NCBI GenBank assembly: GCA_965153455.1
Contig: OZ234504.1
Location: 11,222,001 to 11,286,000, forward strand
Source of the DNA: Sphagnum compactum
Lineage: Eukaryota > Bryophyta > Sphagnopsida > Sphagnales
Direction: 5' to 3'
DNA length: 64,000 bases
In this document: in pieces, positions 24,175-34,469 of the stretch
How the letters are laid out: each line of letters opens with the position of its first letter
Position numbering within the stretch: the first letter of the stretch is position 1
The notes under the pieces: generated by a model
What the model was told of the DNA's origin: nothing
Database searches by the model: none
Seen by the model: the letters and a program-made list of their open reading frames with translations, nothing else
Position numbers and translations under genes: made by a program

Positions 24175-27100
24175 ATGGCGGCACCTTCGAATCTTCACAC
24201 AACGGTATGCAACAACAATATGTTACTTCCTCTTTGTTTCGATTGAATCTATTGAAGCCTTGGCAGGACAAGTTTTGAGGTGGATTTTTGGTAAGATTGC
24301 AGTTCCATAGGTATTTGTTTCAGTGGTCTGGTAGGCCTTTTGAATTCAACCTGTTGAAGTTGAATCTTCCAAATGGCTTTTGGAAGATTGGGTTTGCGTT
24401 TGCAATGGGTACTGGGTCATGATATAATGTTTGATCCATATTATGGGACTCAAAATGATTGCAGGCAGCAGCGTGCAGCTTGCAACCTGTGACTGTTACA
24501 GGAACGCTGCCAAGGAGCCCAGGGTGTGCCACCTGCTGTACCACTTATGAGGGAGCTACCTTCAGACTAGGGAGGAGGCCTTCCAGTATTCAACACCTTT
24601 GCTGGTCAGTCCTTGCCTGGCATTCTTCTAGAGACTGCCACATTTCATACCACTAACCCCCTTTGTGTCTCCTAACTACCATGGCATCAAATATTTGTTT
24701 AATTGGATCTGGAGATGGGGATCCTAGCCATTATGACTCCATCTGGGCCTTTTCATCATGGGTGTCTCAAATTACACCCATGAATCACAAGAGTGAAATG
24801 TATGTTTTGGGTGTGTGGCAGTGGAAATTTCTCAAGTCCTTTGAGCAGGAAGGCAGTGCGATCCAAAAGGATCTCTGCAATCCCATTTGGGGTGGTCATA
24901 GACTTCTCATCATCATCAGATTGGCAACAAAGAAGGGTGGATGGGAGGCAGTTGCTGACCGTCACCTGGCAAGGCCTGCAAGAGGGCCTGGCAGATCTCC
25001 ATCAGTGTGGGATTTTTCATACTGCAAAACAGGGATTTCAGGAAGCAAAAGACAGAATCCAGAGCCTCGATGCAAGGCAGTTGTCAATGGATTTTAGGTC
25101 CTCCCCTTTGAGCATGCAGGGTACCAGATTGTGGCAGAAATCAGATCCCTGGATCAAGTGGCCCATTGTCATTTTGTAAGAATCGTTGCCTCCTATGGCC
25201 GTGAACATTAGACATGCTAAGTATCAGAAATTCAAGATGAACTTGTGAAGTTCTTGCATTTACTGAAGTGGCATTTCTGCCTTTGGAATCTTCAAAATGG
25301 GTATTTTGTGGGTTTCTTAATCCTAAGTGAGGAGCTTCTACAAGTCCACTTTGTCCTCATAATTCATTATCTTAGTTTCTCACTTTTCTCTTCCTCTTCC
25401 CTTGTTAGGTTTTTTCCTTTTTCTTTCCTTTTTTGTACATCTTCTTTCATGGCTTCTGTGCTCTCTGCAGTTTTAGGTTTTCTGAACTAGCCATTTTCAT
25501 GGCTGAGTCTTCCTGTTGATGCTGGTCTCATGCCAGGAGCTCAGTATGTCAGTTGAATTATGACATTGGCCTCCACCCACTCCTGGGAGCTGATGAAGTC
25601 AGTTGGGATATTACAGTAGCTGATAATTACCAGACGGGCTGCTTTTGAAGGTCTCTAAGCATGCTTGTTACTGTTTCTGTTGTTCCAACCACTCCTCAGT
25701 TCTGTGTTTGTTTTCTTTTTTTTTTCCTTTTTCTCAGTTAGGTTTCCTCTTTTTCCTGTTTGCTGATATGTTGTGAGATCTGAAATGAGTGTAACCTTAC
25801 TATTGGACCATCTCTCAATTGTTCCAGACTTTCCAGACCTTTGAGAGTGTTATGTACCTAGACAAAGACTCTTCTGGCAGCAGCATATATACCCAAAAGC
25901 GTCTTGTGAGTTAAATTGTGCTTCTAATTTAAGTGAAGTACAATTTTACTCTCAATTAAAGCATTGTACATTTGAAGCAAAGTCCTCAAGGTACATCTCA
26001 TGATATCTTTGATATATTTTCTGAACTGGAAAGCATCTTGTGGGTTAAATTGTACTTCTAAAGGTTTCTCTTATAACTTCTTGGATCTAGCAGTGAAGTA
26101 ATGTTTTCAAGATATATCCTATGAAATCTTTGATAAACGTTCTCAACCAGAGTATGCAGGTATTGACATGATGCATATGCCTTGTGTTCATTCCAATATC
26201 TCTGTTACTGCTAGGTTGGACATTACCTATAGTCAGTTTCATAGGTTCTTCAGGCATTGAGCTCTCCAGTTTTCTTTGTTTCACAGATGGTCAGTCTTAT
26301 CATCCTCCTGAAGAATAAAGGCTACACTCTAAAGATTCTGTTAAAGAGGACTAGAGCATTGCTCAATAAAGTGAAATTTCATTTTGGAATTTCAATGTTC
26401 AGAGTCTTATGAATTGTTTTGTATAGGCTCTTGTAAGTGAGGAGCTTTTTGAACCATTTGGTCCATGTTTGCTTTCCCTGTGTGTGTGTTTTTACATTTT
26501 GTCTTGTTATTGTGTGTTTTTATGTTTGCCCTCTTCTTCTCCCTATGTTTTTGCCCTTCTCTGTTGTTACATTGTTAGTTGCTAGCCAGTGTAATGGCTG
26601 AGTCTTCCTGTTGCTTCTGGACTTGTGGGAGAAACTCAGTATACAGGTTAGTGGTTACACAGACCTATATACACACTGTAGGCACTGTAGGGAGCTGATG
26701 AAGTCAGTGGGGAACTTGTGATAGATAAGTCACTATCATACATGTCATTGTTGTTGATGGTCCTTGAGCTAGTGAGAGAGACTGTCACTGTTGTTCATAC
26801 TGCAAGTGTGTGTATTTGTTGTTTCTTCATTCTAGTTTTGTTCCTTTTGTGTTCTTCCTTCCTAGTTCTGTAAGCCCTTATCTGGAAGTCTTTCTTTGAC
26901 TGAAAAGTAGAAGCTTTCATCTTCTTTTGGCTTCCTCAATCGTGTGTATGGAGATTTCTCAATTATCATGAGAGTTGTATTCACGTTGCCTTAAATTGTA
27001 AAGATTGAGAAGTTTTCAGTAAAGGAGAGTACTGAAGTGATATCTGTGACATTTCTTGGTTTGTGCAGTGTCCCTTTCTACTTGTTGGTGCTGATCATTT

Positions 27101-27534
27101 TTGGACCAGCAGTGTCACAAGATCTTGCACCACTATGGATACTGGGGCCACTGGGAACAGGTTTTGTGATTTGGCAGTGCTGTCAACTAGTGCATGCAAT
27201 GCATGTCCTAATGGAGAAGACAGCACATTCTAGGGAGGTACTAAAGTCAACAAGTTTAGAGCTTTATAGAGTTGCCAAATCAGGGGAGCTCTCAGAAAGG
27301 ACAAGGTTGTTTATAGACTCAAAGCTCCAGGAATTGAAAAATGCTGCAATTTCCAGGAGATCTGCTGGAGTGCATTACCTAAAGAGTGGCAAGGTTGCAA
27401 CTGATTCTCAGGAATTGTTGATGCTCAAGTCCACAGAAGTGTGGGAGTATAGTGTTGATAAGTATGCAGATGTGATGGAGTGGTGGAGGCCAAAAGGGCG
27501 CACTCTTGCCAGGTTTCTGAAGAAGATATTCTAG
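24175..27534 (+). CDS. Four-exon gene for a predicted plastid membrane protein (329 aa)
   Basis: I assembled this from splice signals and reading phase. Exon 1 is 24175-24204 (ATGGCGGCA start, donor GTATGC). Exon 2 is 24465-24604 (acceptor TTGCAG, donor GTCAGT). Exon 3 is 24822-25175 (acceptor GTGGCAG, donor GTAAGA). Exon 4 is 27069-27534 (acceptor TTGTGCAG, stop TAG). Phases 0, 2 and 2 match at every junction and no internal stop results. The first ~80 residues are rich in A, S, T and R with few acidic residues, as in chloroplast transit peptides. Two hydrophobic segments follow at about 169-188 (IVIFVPFYLLVLIIFGP) and 197-216 (LWILGPLGTGFVIW), then a charged helical tail ending RTLARFLKKIF. 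The pattern FPFYLL-IFGP-PLW-LGP-GTG followed by a KY-D-W-R-RFLK ending reminds me of a plant-specific plastid family, perhaps the one named after EMB2759. That is memory only. Function is unknown. Exon 2 could instead use an acceptor a few bases away. Confidence 0.65.
25176..27068 (+). other. Large last intron of the four-exon gene
   Basis: The 1.9-kb stretch begins GTAAGA and ends TTGTGCAG. It is T-rich and holds two related blocks, near 25500-25625 and 26590-26705. These share phrases such as GGCTGAGTCTTCCTGTTG and GGGAGCTGATGAAGTCAGT and look like an old internal duplication about 1.1 kb apart. No extra exon is needed for the frame, but a small skipped exon cannot be excluded. Confidence 0.5.
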
Positions 27535-28480
27535 GGATTATCTATCATGTTTTCTTGTATGTATCTTGCAGGTAGTGCATTGGGCTTATTGACAGCAATA
27601 GCCTGGAGGTATGGCACTTCTGGAGTATGTTACCAAAGGGGCTTCTCTACATTTACCAGTGCCAAAAGCACGTAAAGTGAACCCTACCACATACCTATTG
27701 GTATGCAGCGTGATATCTGTTGTGTCTTTTGCAGTTGGAGTGTGGCTTGTTGTTTATGGCTGCAGATATTGCTTACTTGGTGTCCATTCCTTGAACATGA
27801 CCATGGAGCTTGATGGTTCAATGGTGGGTTGAAGAGGATTTCTTGATTCCAGCAGCTGGAACACTGAACTTCATAGAATAAGAGAGCCTTACCTAGTCCA
27901 GTACTTAATGGGTGTACTGACCATTCAGCACATCAACATGCCCACTAGCATTGAAACTGTTGTTCACGAATGTATATATGGAGGCAACGATCTCACCAAC
28001 CTATGCCAGCTATCACTAGAAGCACCGGGAGTCTGGTTACCACCCACTTTGCTGTCTACTGGAACAGAAAGAGCAAGTTATGACATGCTTGTGCCAATGC
28101 ATATACCATGGGGATTGCATGTGCATCTAGTCAGGTTTCGCTTCATTTCTGGGTTTAGAGCTGTTGAACATATGCGGTTGTTGGAAGATTTATATGAGAG
28201 CAAGATGGCAGATGGGCTGTTGCTTGATGTAAGATCCCCATCTTTAAGTCCCTTGCTAGTTTTATATGATGTGAATATCAAGCCTTGAAATAAGGCAGTA
28301 GGTCTACATCTTGAGTTGGGATATGAAAGATGTATAGTTGATTTTGGATTCAAAAGTGTTCAGGGTGTCAATGCACAACTTTGCATTATTCCCTTTGTGG
28401 TATTTCACTTTGAAACCTCATTCTGTATGTCACCTTTTAACCTTTCAAATCCATTCAATAAAATATATGGAAACAATAAA
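27535..28480 (+). other. Probable 3' untranslated region of the four-exon gene
   Basis: After the TAG stop the sequence stays GC-richer than the spacer for almost 1 kb. A poly(A) signal AATAAA is at 28457-28462. Two short frames lie here. One is at 27611-27832 (73 codons, with a hydrophobic stretch YLLVCSVISVVSFAVGVWL) and one at 27908-28288 (126 codons). Acceptor-like CTTGCAG precedes the first. They could be alternative 3' exons, but no join that keeps the main frame open was found. Confidence 0.4.
28457..28462 (+). terminator. Poly(A) signal
   Basis: AATAAA inside CATTCAATAAAATA, at the end of the GC-richer stretch that follows the four-exon gene. It is a plausible end of that transcript. 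The call rests on motif and position only. Confidence 0.4.
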
Positions 28481-28499
28481 CTAGCAAGTGAGATAACCT

Positions 28500-31170
28500 A
28501 AAAACTTATATGGTGTTTTGAAACCCTTGGAAAGAATCAATGGTAGTATATACTGGTGTAACCTGTGCTGTTGACCCAAGTGGTTTGCTGGATACCCAAC
28601 TAATATTTCCTTCAAACATCATCTTTTTGTAATTCAATTGAACTTTCAATGACATAAACTACTCCAAATTCGATATCTCTCATAGTACCTCAGATCTTCC
28701 AAATCACCTTCATTAAATTTTACTCACTTAGGGCTTCCTAAAACTATGAAGACCCGAGTTCCATTACAATTTTTATAAATGATTTTTTAGTGAAAAGAAG
28801 TTCAACATTCAATAAATCCTCCAATTGGGTAACCATTGAGTATCATGGTTTAAAAGAAAAAAACTAATACGGGCATTTTTGAAAAGTGAAATGCTCATCT
28901 TCAACTGTTTTGCTTTCCAAATTGCCCTATGAGCTTTTGTGCTTTGTAAGAGCACCTCCAAATATACTACAAAATTTGTAGGAGGGTTCATGTTTGATTA
29001 TTGTCAACATATAAACCAACATGTATTCCTGACACAAATTGTCAAGAACAATGACCTTTACATGCTACAAATTGCTAGAGACATTACAAAGTTTCATACC
29101 CATCGGTGTTTCTTTTTGGAATTTTTTTAATGTCACCTAAGAGGCAATCGTCCATAGGAAGATGTAGAATAAATGGCAATCATTGTTAGGAATCTTGCTA
29201 TAAACCAGATATGAAGTACAAAATATTTAATTAATTTGAAAAAAAAGTTTAATTTCTAGGCCATGGTGTCATGGATGTTCTTAGGATTGTGTGTCCATAA
29301 TATTGGCTACAGTCAAACATCATTTGCCAAACACCTTGAGGTTATGAAAATAACTTATATTATGGCAAAACCCATTGGGTAGATGACCATGATATTGCAA
29401 TTTTCAAACTCTTGAATGTTAGTGACCTTGATTGTCAACAAGGCATGTTCAAGCTTACAATGAAGTTGAACACTATAACATTTATGGCACCTCTTTTTGA
29501 CATATTCCTCTAACCAAAATGTGGCACCTTGTGACAACATTTTAGGTATTAGTCTTGAGCTCCCTTGAGTATGTGAAACTAGTTAATTGACCATGGTGTA
29601 AACAGTAGGTAGAGTGGAGGATGAGAGATCAGTTTCCTTACTTTGACTTTTATGAAGTCAAAACCCCTAATAGACACACTACCCATTTGCCACTCTTGTG
29701 CACATACAATTTGTATAATGGATTTTAAACTCTACAAAATTTCCCATGTGCAAAATGCATTGAGTAGTGGAAAGGAGAACGTCACCAATATTCTATGATG
29801 GTTAGGCAGTGGGCATCATGCTTTGTGTAGTTGCTAGGCCAATTTTTGCAAAAGTAGAAATGTGTTGGCTTTTCTTTTTATTGGATTAAATGTTTGTTTT
29901 ACAAGTAAAACATCTTTCTTCCTATGATGCCAACATGTTCTAGACCATAGTCGAATCATGATATGGTTTAAATTTGTATGTCTTCTTAAAGTTATAATTT
30001 GATGCTAACATGTGTTGATTTTGTAAGTCACTTGCCCTAGAATGGCTAGTCTCAAGGGTTCAATTCTCCAACAAGTGCCTGTGTTTGTTACAATAGTCTC
30101 ATGAATTGTATGTGTTTTTTCGTTTAAATGTGTTTGCACGTCACATTTTATCTTGCTCAGATGTCCTAAACTCTACAATTTGGCAAAAGTAGTTGTCAAA
30201 TCTGACACAAAAAATTCACATGTTGCTTAAAACACTCCAAATGCAATAAAATAGCAGCCAGAATCCTCTAACTTAATTTCAAATCTAGCGATATTCTTTC
30301 ACCTTTAGATTTGGAAGAGGCACTGGGATACATAATTGGCAGTGGGCTAAACATCACATCTAAGTTTTAGCCAATTGAGCACCACATGCACTTCATATGT
30401 GGCCCCACTGGTTACTTTAAATGAAAAAAAAACCACTGATAAATATCGTAGGGAAGTATGTAGGGAATTGGAACTTGTTGGTAGTATGTAAGTACGCAAA
30501 GCACTTGGTGGCTACTCGGTAAGTAGATGCATTGGAATGGTTGGTAGTCAATACATGGCTAAGCACGATGATTAATCACAAGACAGGGTCTCTTGTCAGC
30601 ACACCATTCATTCATCCTGCATGGTGTGTTGGTGGGTGCTGGGTCACTCTAGCCTTAGGAAGCAACCTGTTCCTGGAGAACTAGGATGCAATCCAAGCAG
30701 AGAAACTGGCCAGAGGCCTATACCTAATGAGCACAGTGGACATTAGATACCCTAGTACCTCGGCCAATTCAACACTAATTATATTATTTTAATAATTTTT
30801 GAAATTTTCAAAAAATTATTTCATCCAAATAATAAAAAATATTGTGAAGGATAACATTTGTTGAAATAAATTTCAACAATTAATTAAATTGTTTGATGGA
30901 CATTTGTTGAAATGGCCAAGCTACTACGGTAGCAGAGAGAGAAAGGTCAAGAACAAACAAAGCAGCCACAAAACACAGACTTCAACAAATACACAATAGA
31001 ACATCACTGTGACAACATTAAGGCCTGTGATGGCAGATTATGTAATTCTCTTGATCACATTATATGCAGTGTAATATTCCATCAACGATAATACACCCAT
31101 AATAGTGATCCAAATGTATATGTTGAACATTATTTGTTTTTATTATATTATTGAATTGGCCACCAAAGAC
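28500..31170. other. AT-rich intergenic DNA, no gene seen
   Basis: Only short frames with no recognisable content. A B-box-like GGTTCAATTCT near 30059 lacks a matching A box at the right distance. At 30.45-30.78 kb composition is more even and may be a decayed element. I could not identify it. Confidence 0.5.
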
Positions 31171-31173
31171 CTC

Positions 31174-31305
31174 AATGTCATGGAATGATGTTGTCCTTGC
31201 CCATTATGCTCCAAGTGCGTTGCCAAGCTTTGCCCTCATAGACTTGCCAGGCACCTTGCTCAACATGATGGGTAGGGGCTTAAGTAAATTAAGGTCTAGG
31301 CAATG
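31174..31305 (+). mobile_element. Short inverted-repeat element, degenerate copy B
   Basis: It starts TCAATGTCATGGAATGA and contains TTGCCCATTAT, GTTGCCAAGCTTTGCCC, GGCACCTTGCTCAACAT and ATGGGTAGGGGCTT, in the same order as the better copies at 31739, 31912 and 32096. The expected 3' terminus has eroded. Confidence 0.6.
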
Positions 31306-31541
31306 AGTTTAGGGTTGCCCAAAGGCTTGCAAGGTTGTCTTGCATACTTTTCAATGTTAAGAGTTTAAAAAAGAGTTAAGTTATGTTCAATCAGCTCAAA
31401 ATGTTTAACTTTAGGTGGAGATCACATGTGAAAAAAATAATTGTGTCAAAAAATATATTTGATTATTTTTTGAAACTCATTTTGAAATTTTTTGCATTTT
31501 TTACATTTTTAACTATAAATCAAAAATATGAAAACACACAA

Positions 31542-31558
31542 TTATATATATATATATG
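31542..31558. repeat. (TA)n microsatellite
   Basis: A run of alternating T and A (about eight TA units) within otherwise AT-rich spacer. Confidence 0.75.
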
Positions 31559-31738
31559 CATGTGAAAAATCACCACCATCACATGAATTATTTTAAATTA
31601 AATTATTCAATTTTTCTTACTTAAATTTTTAAATAAATACTATTTACAAAAAGTATGTTTTCAAAAGTCGAGAATCTTTTTTCCTTTTTTTGGAACCCCA
31701 ACCTATTAAAAAATTGTTGAATCTACTGCCCAAAACCT

Positions 31739-31861
31739 TAATGTCATGGAATAGTCTTGCCCATGCCCATTATGTTGCTCATAAGGTGCCAAGCAAGCCC
31801 ATTAGGGCAAGCTCGCATCATACCCACTTTAATGGGCAGAGGCTTGGCAATTCCACAGTAC
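31739..31861 (+). mobile_element. Short inverted-repeat element, copy C
   Basis: It begins TTAATGTCATGGAATAGTC and ends CAATTCCACAGTAC. It is the first unit of a tandem set of three. The core has CCCATTA facing TAATGGGCAG and a GC-rich centre GCCAAGCAAGCCC. No coding capacity. Confidence 0.75.
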
Positions 31862-31911
31862 CTGAGCATGAATTGTTTCAAAACTTGTTGAATCTACTGC
31901 CCGGGCAGACA

Positions 31912-32037
31912 TTAATGTCATGGAATGGTCTCGGCCTTGCCCATTACATTTTGGGTGCGTTGCCAAGTTTGCCCTAACTCGCTTGTCTGGCACCTTACCC
32001 AACAGTAAGGGCAGGGGCTTTGACCAGTCCATAGTAA
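31912..32037 (+). mobile_element. Short inverted-repeat element, copy D
   Basis: It begins TTAATGTCATGGAATGGTC and ends GACCAGTCCATAGTA. The termini are nearly exact inverted repeats of about 15 bases. It lies 173 bases downstream of copy C, and both are preceded by the shared linker TTGTTGAATCTACTGCC. Confidence 0.8.
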
Positions 32038-32095
32038 GTGAGAGCATGAATTCTTTCAAAAAAGCAGATTGTTGAATCTGCTGCACAAGACATAA

Positions 32096-32224
32096 TTAAT
32101 GTCATGGAATGGTCTCACCCTTGGCCATGGCATTGGAGGGTGAGTCACCAAGCTCACCCTAGTGGCTCACTTGATGCATTACCCAACATAAATGGGCAGG
32201 GGCAAAGTGACCATTCCATAGTAC
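32096..32224 (+). mobile_element. Short inverted-repeat element, copy E
   Basis: It begins TTAATGTCATGGAATGGTC and ends GACCATTCCATAGTAC, the best-preserved termini in the window. It lies 184 bases after copy D. The linker before it (TTGTTGAATCTGCTGC) matches the linkers of C and D, so element and linker were amplified together as a tandem unit. Confidence 0.8.
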
Positions 32225-32229
32225 AATTA

Positions 32230-33060
32230 CAAACTCCTGGACCGACCTGTTGTAGAGCCACCCAGCCCTTAAGTAACTTGCAGACTTGTTTCTTCTGTCT
32301 AGGGTAAGGACCTGCAATCATCAGGGAATTACTGTGTGAGCACCGACGGCAGAGTCCGAGGTCCACCCAGTAATTCCCTAACAACCGAGGTAATCAATGG
32401 GTTTTTCTTTTTTTTAATTCCTTTCCAAAGATCTTATTTGCTTGCATCCTGCGCCCTAGTGATCTTACAATCTCACACCCTCCACTCTAGGGCTCTTTTT
32501 GTAAGCCTGATTACTAAATGTAATCTGCCCTCTAAATACACTAAGAATTCTCTCCTAGGTTGTTGTTACGGTTTGGTTCAGGGGAATATGCGAGAATGTT
32601 TGATTCCCACCTCAGAAAGAATCTGTGATGTGGATGGTGATGAGTATGGCAGCTCGTATAGAGCTAATTATGCGCTGCGGTATATTATATATGCATCTTC
32701 CGAGTAGATCCTTGTGCACATGACGCCTTCCATCGATCTCATGACGCCTTCGATCTCATGGACCCCACCGCACTGCACCGCACCGCGTCCTCCAATTTTG
32801 TCTTCCTGGGCGCTGGTTTCTGGTGTGGCCTACTTGCAATACTATTGTATCCTGGTAAAGTCAGATTCGCGGTTTTTGTTTGAACCCAATTGTCCTCCTC
32901 TCCTGTAATTATCTCTCACTATCCGACTCAATATTCTTTCCCACAATATAGTACGATTTTTTTTGGCTTGCTTGCGTCCAAGCCATTCGTGCATGTGCAC
33001 CATGCTCGAATCATCGACGTGATCCACTAGCCGGAACAATTATCTCATGCGCGTCATCGC
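32230..33060. other. Intergenic/promoter-proximal DNA
   Basis: The stretch becomes GC-richer downstream. A short direct repeat, TGACGCCTT with CGATCTCATG, occurs twice near 32722-32760. Overlapping short frames on both strands have no recognisable content. Part of this may be the promoter region of the small gene at 34000. Confidence 0.4.
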
Positions 33061-33071
33061 TTGTTTGATTA

Positions 33072-33079
33072 ATATAAGA
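33072..33079 (+). promoter_or_regulatory. TATA-like box of the small proline-rich gene
   Basis: TATAAGAG in the context TTAATATAAGAGCC. A pyrimidine microsatellite leader (CT/TGTCT units at 33128-33170) follows about 50 bases downstream, a layout common in plant core promoters and leaders. Support is by position only. Confidence 0.35.
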
Positions 33080-33127
33080 GCCTAAGCATGTCTGTTCCTT
33101 GATTCACACACTAGCTATGAACTGGAA

Positions 33128-33170
33128 TCTCTCTGTCTCTCTCTGTCTCTTTCTGTCTGTCTCTCTCTGA
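33128..33170 (+). repeat. TCTCTGTC microsatellite
   Basis: Repeated CTCT and TGTCTCT units in the presumed 5' leader of the small gene at 34000. CT-rich leaders are common in plant genes. Confidence 0.75.
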
Positions 33171-33360
33171 GTATGAGTATCTCGGCTTCTTCATGTGTAC
33201 TTTTCGCAAAGCATATCGATCTGTTCACAATCTTTGGTTAGATCATCATAGCTAGATACTGATCATTGGGTCATCATCAAGTTCTCCATGCTAACTAGAA
33301 GCGGCATTAGATCGTACTTGATCGACTGCTTGGTGTTTTCTCTACCTTTGCGTCGATCCC

Positions 33361-33988
33361 GTGAGCTGCTGCTGCTGCTGCATGCATAACCCAGCATATT
33401 GTTTCTAGCCACTGACTATATTGTTTGGTTAGAGCTCATGTACTCATTGGTCACGAACTGGTTAATTAATTAATTTTCCCCGTTCTTAGTGTTCAATTTG
33501 CGGAAATGGGATGATGTTTTGATCCTGCGTATGTATCTATGATCTCTGGCTCAATCTTCTTCTTTTCCCCGTTTTTTTATCAATAAATTTTTGATCCGCA
33601 TCCGTTGAATCGATTTTGCTCCTGGATTCAATTCAGTATAGTTCTTCCTTCTACAAGGTTTGTTGTTCTTAAGCTATACACCTCGAGACTCGATCTGTAT
33701 AACAGCTTGATGTGCGTGCAGCAGCTCAACCAGTTTATATATAATTTGTCGAGATTGTGATAATTTTATCATGAGTGAGCTAGACTATATTAATCACTGT
33801 TAATTCGTCTCTTCTTCTCTTACTATATCTGGATTCTAGAGCTAAATTTTTTGCCTCGACGATCTGTAAAGTCTAGAGCAAGGGAGCATTGATAAATTGC
33901 AAGTTTGCTTGAGCTAGCTGAAGCTTGGTTAACAGTCCGGCTTGAACCGTAGGGGATTTGTACTAGTGTGCTCGTGATCAGCTTGCAG
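33361..33988 (+). other. Likely 5'-leader intron
   Basis: A good donor GTGAGC at 33361 and an acceptor GCTTGCAG ending at 33988 frame a 628-base T-rich stretch. The acceptor lies 11 bases before the ATG at 34000. A (CTG)n run sits just inside the donor. An intron directly upstream of the start codon is frequent in plant genes. The exact donor is a guess among a few possibilities. Confidence 0.45.
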
Positions 33989-33999
33989 GTGCAGGGATC

Positions 34000-34257
34000 A
34001 TGGTGCAAACGTTGGTGCAGCAGCAGGGGCTGAGATTATACACGCATCCTGGAACAAACGAGCCGCCGCCCACCAACGTTCCCAGTCCAGTACCGCCCCC
34101 CGACGACGTGGTGCACAACCCGGGTCCTGGCAACACTCCGGCTCCTTATCCACCCCCTCCCCATGACCAGCAGGGCCATCCCAACTGCGGCCCCTGCAAC
34201 TGCATGAGCTGCCATGGCACCCCAGTCGCTCCAACTGGGCTGCACTCACCGGTTTGA
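34000..34257 (+). CDS. Small proline-rich protein with a CxxCxCxxC cluster (85 aa)
   Basis: I do not recognise this protein. The frame is compact, GC-rich and clearly different in composition from the AT-rich spacer. It lies directly after a splice-acceptor-like GCTTGCAG, which argues for a real coding exon. Residues 1-20 are polar, residues ~22-56 are dominated by proline (PPPTN, PVPPPDD, PYPPPPH), and residues ~62-72 hold CGPCNCMSCHG, which could bind a metal ion. There is no signal peptide or membrane segment. It may be a short regulatory or stress-type protein, but that is a guess. The opposite strand also has open frames over the same bases, so strand choice depends on the acceptor, the leader and the proline bias. 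Confidence 0.5.
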   Translation: MVQTLVQQQGLRLYTHPGTNEPPPTNVPSPVPPPDDVVHNPGPGNTPAPYPPPPHDQQGHPNCGPCNCMSCHGTPVAPTGLHSPV

Positions 34258-34335
34258 ACAACGGTTAATAATTCCTACCTGATTTGGTCAGTTCTCTCTC
34301 ACTCAGATTCCGCACTTGGACATCTATCACATACT

Positions 34336-34397
34336 AGATAATGGTCGAGCTACTGCCTATTCTGCCAGATAATGGTCAAGCTACTGCCTATTCTGCT
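34336..34397 (+). repeat. 31-bp tandem duplication
   Basis: AGATAATGGTCGAGCTACTG and the following 11 bases are repeated at once at 34367-34397, with two differences. It lies in the presumed 3' region of the small gene. Confidence 0.85.
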
Positions 34398-34461
34398 GGC
34401 TAAGGTGGCTGGCGAGCCCGATAGGCCGAGCCGGCCACCAAACCCAGTTGAATAGGCCGTA
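34382..34461. repeat. 80-bp foldback, hairpin-forming
   Basis: The left arm TACTGCCTATTCTGCTGG plus GGTGGCTGGC is answered on the right by GCCGGCCACC plus CCAGTTGAATAGGCCGTA. Arms of about 32 bases pair with a few mismatches, leaving a loop of about 16 bases. It overlaps the second copy of the 31-bp duplication. It may be a small MITE or a structured 3'-UTR or small-RNA hairpin. Confidence 0.65.
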
Positions 34462-34469
34462 ACCAGACT

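Noticed and set aside
24663-25097. 144-codon frame starting ATGTGTCTC
   Set aside because: It is in another frame over exon 3 of the spliced gene and shows no protein-like features of its own.
24793-25179. 128-codon frame as a stand-alone gene
   Set aside because: Its inner part fits better as exon 3 of the four-exon gene, bounded by GTGGCAG and GTAAGA.
30040-30085. B-box-like GGTTCAATTCT suggesting a tRNA
   Set aside because: No A box at a suitable distance and no acceptor stem pairing.
31690-32384. Frames over the MITE-like tandem set
   Set aside because: They arise because the tandem units are GC-rich. They start and stop at element edges and differ between copies.
33998-34261. 87- and 69-codon - strand frames opposite the small proline-rich gene
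   Set aside because: Same DNA as the + strand frame. The + strand has the acceptor, leader and proline bias, so I prefer it, but strand choice is not proven.
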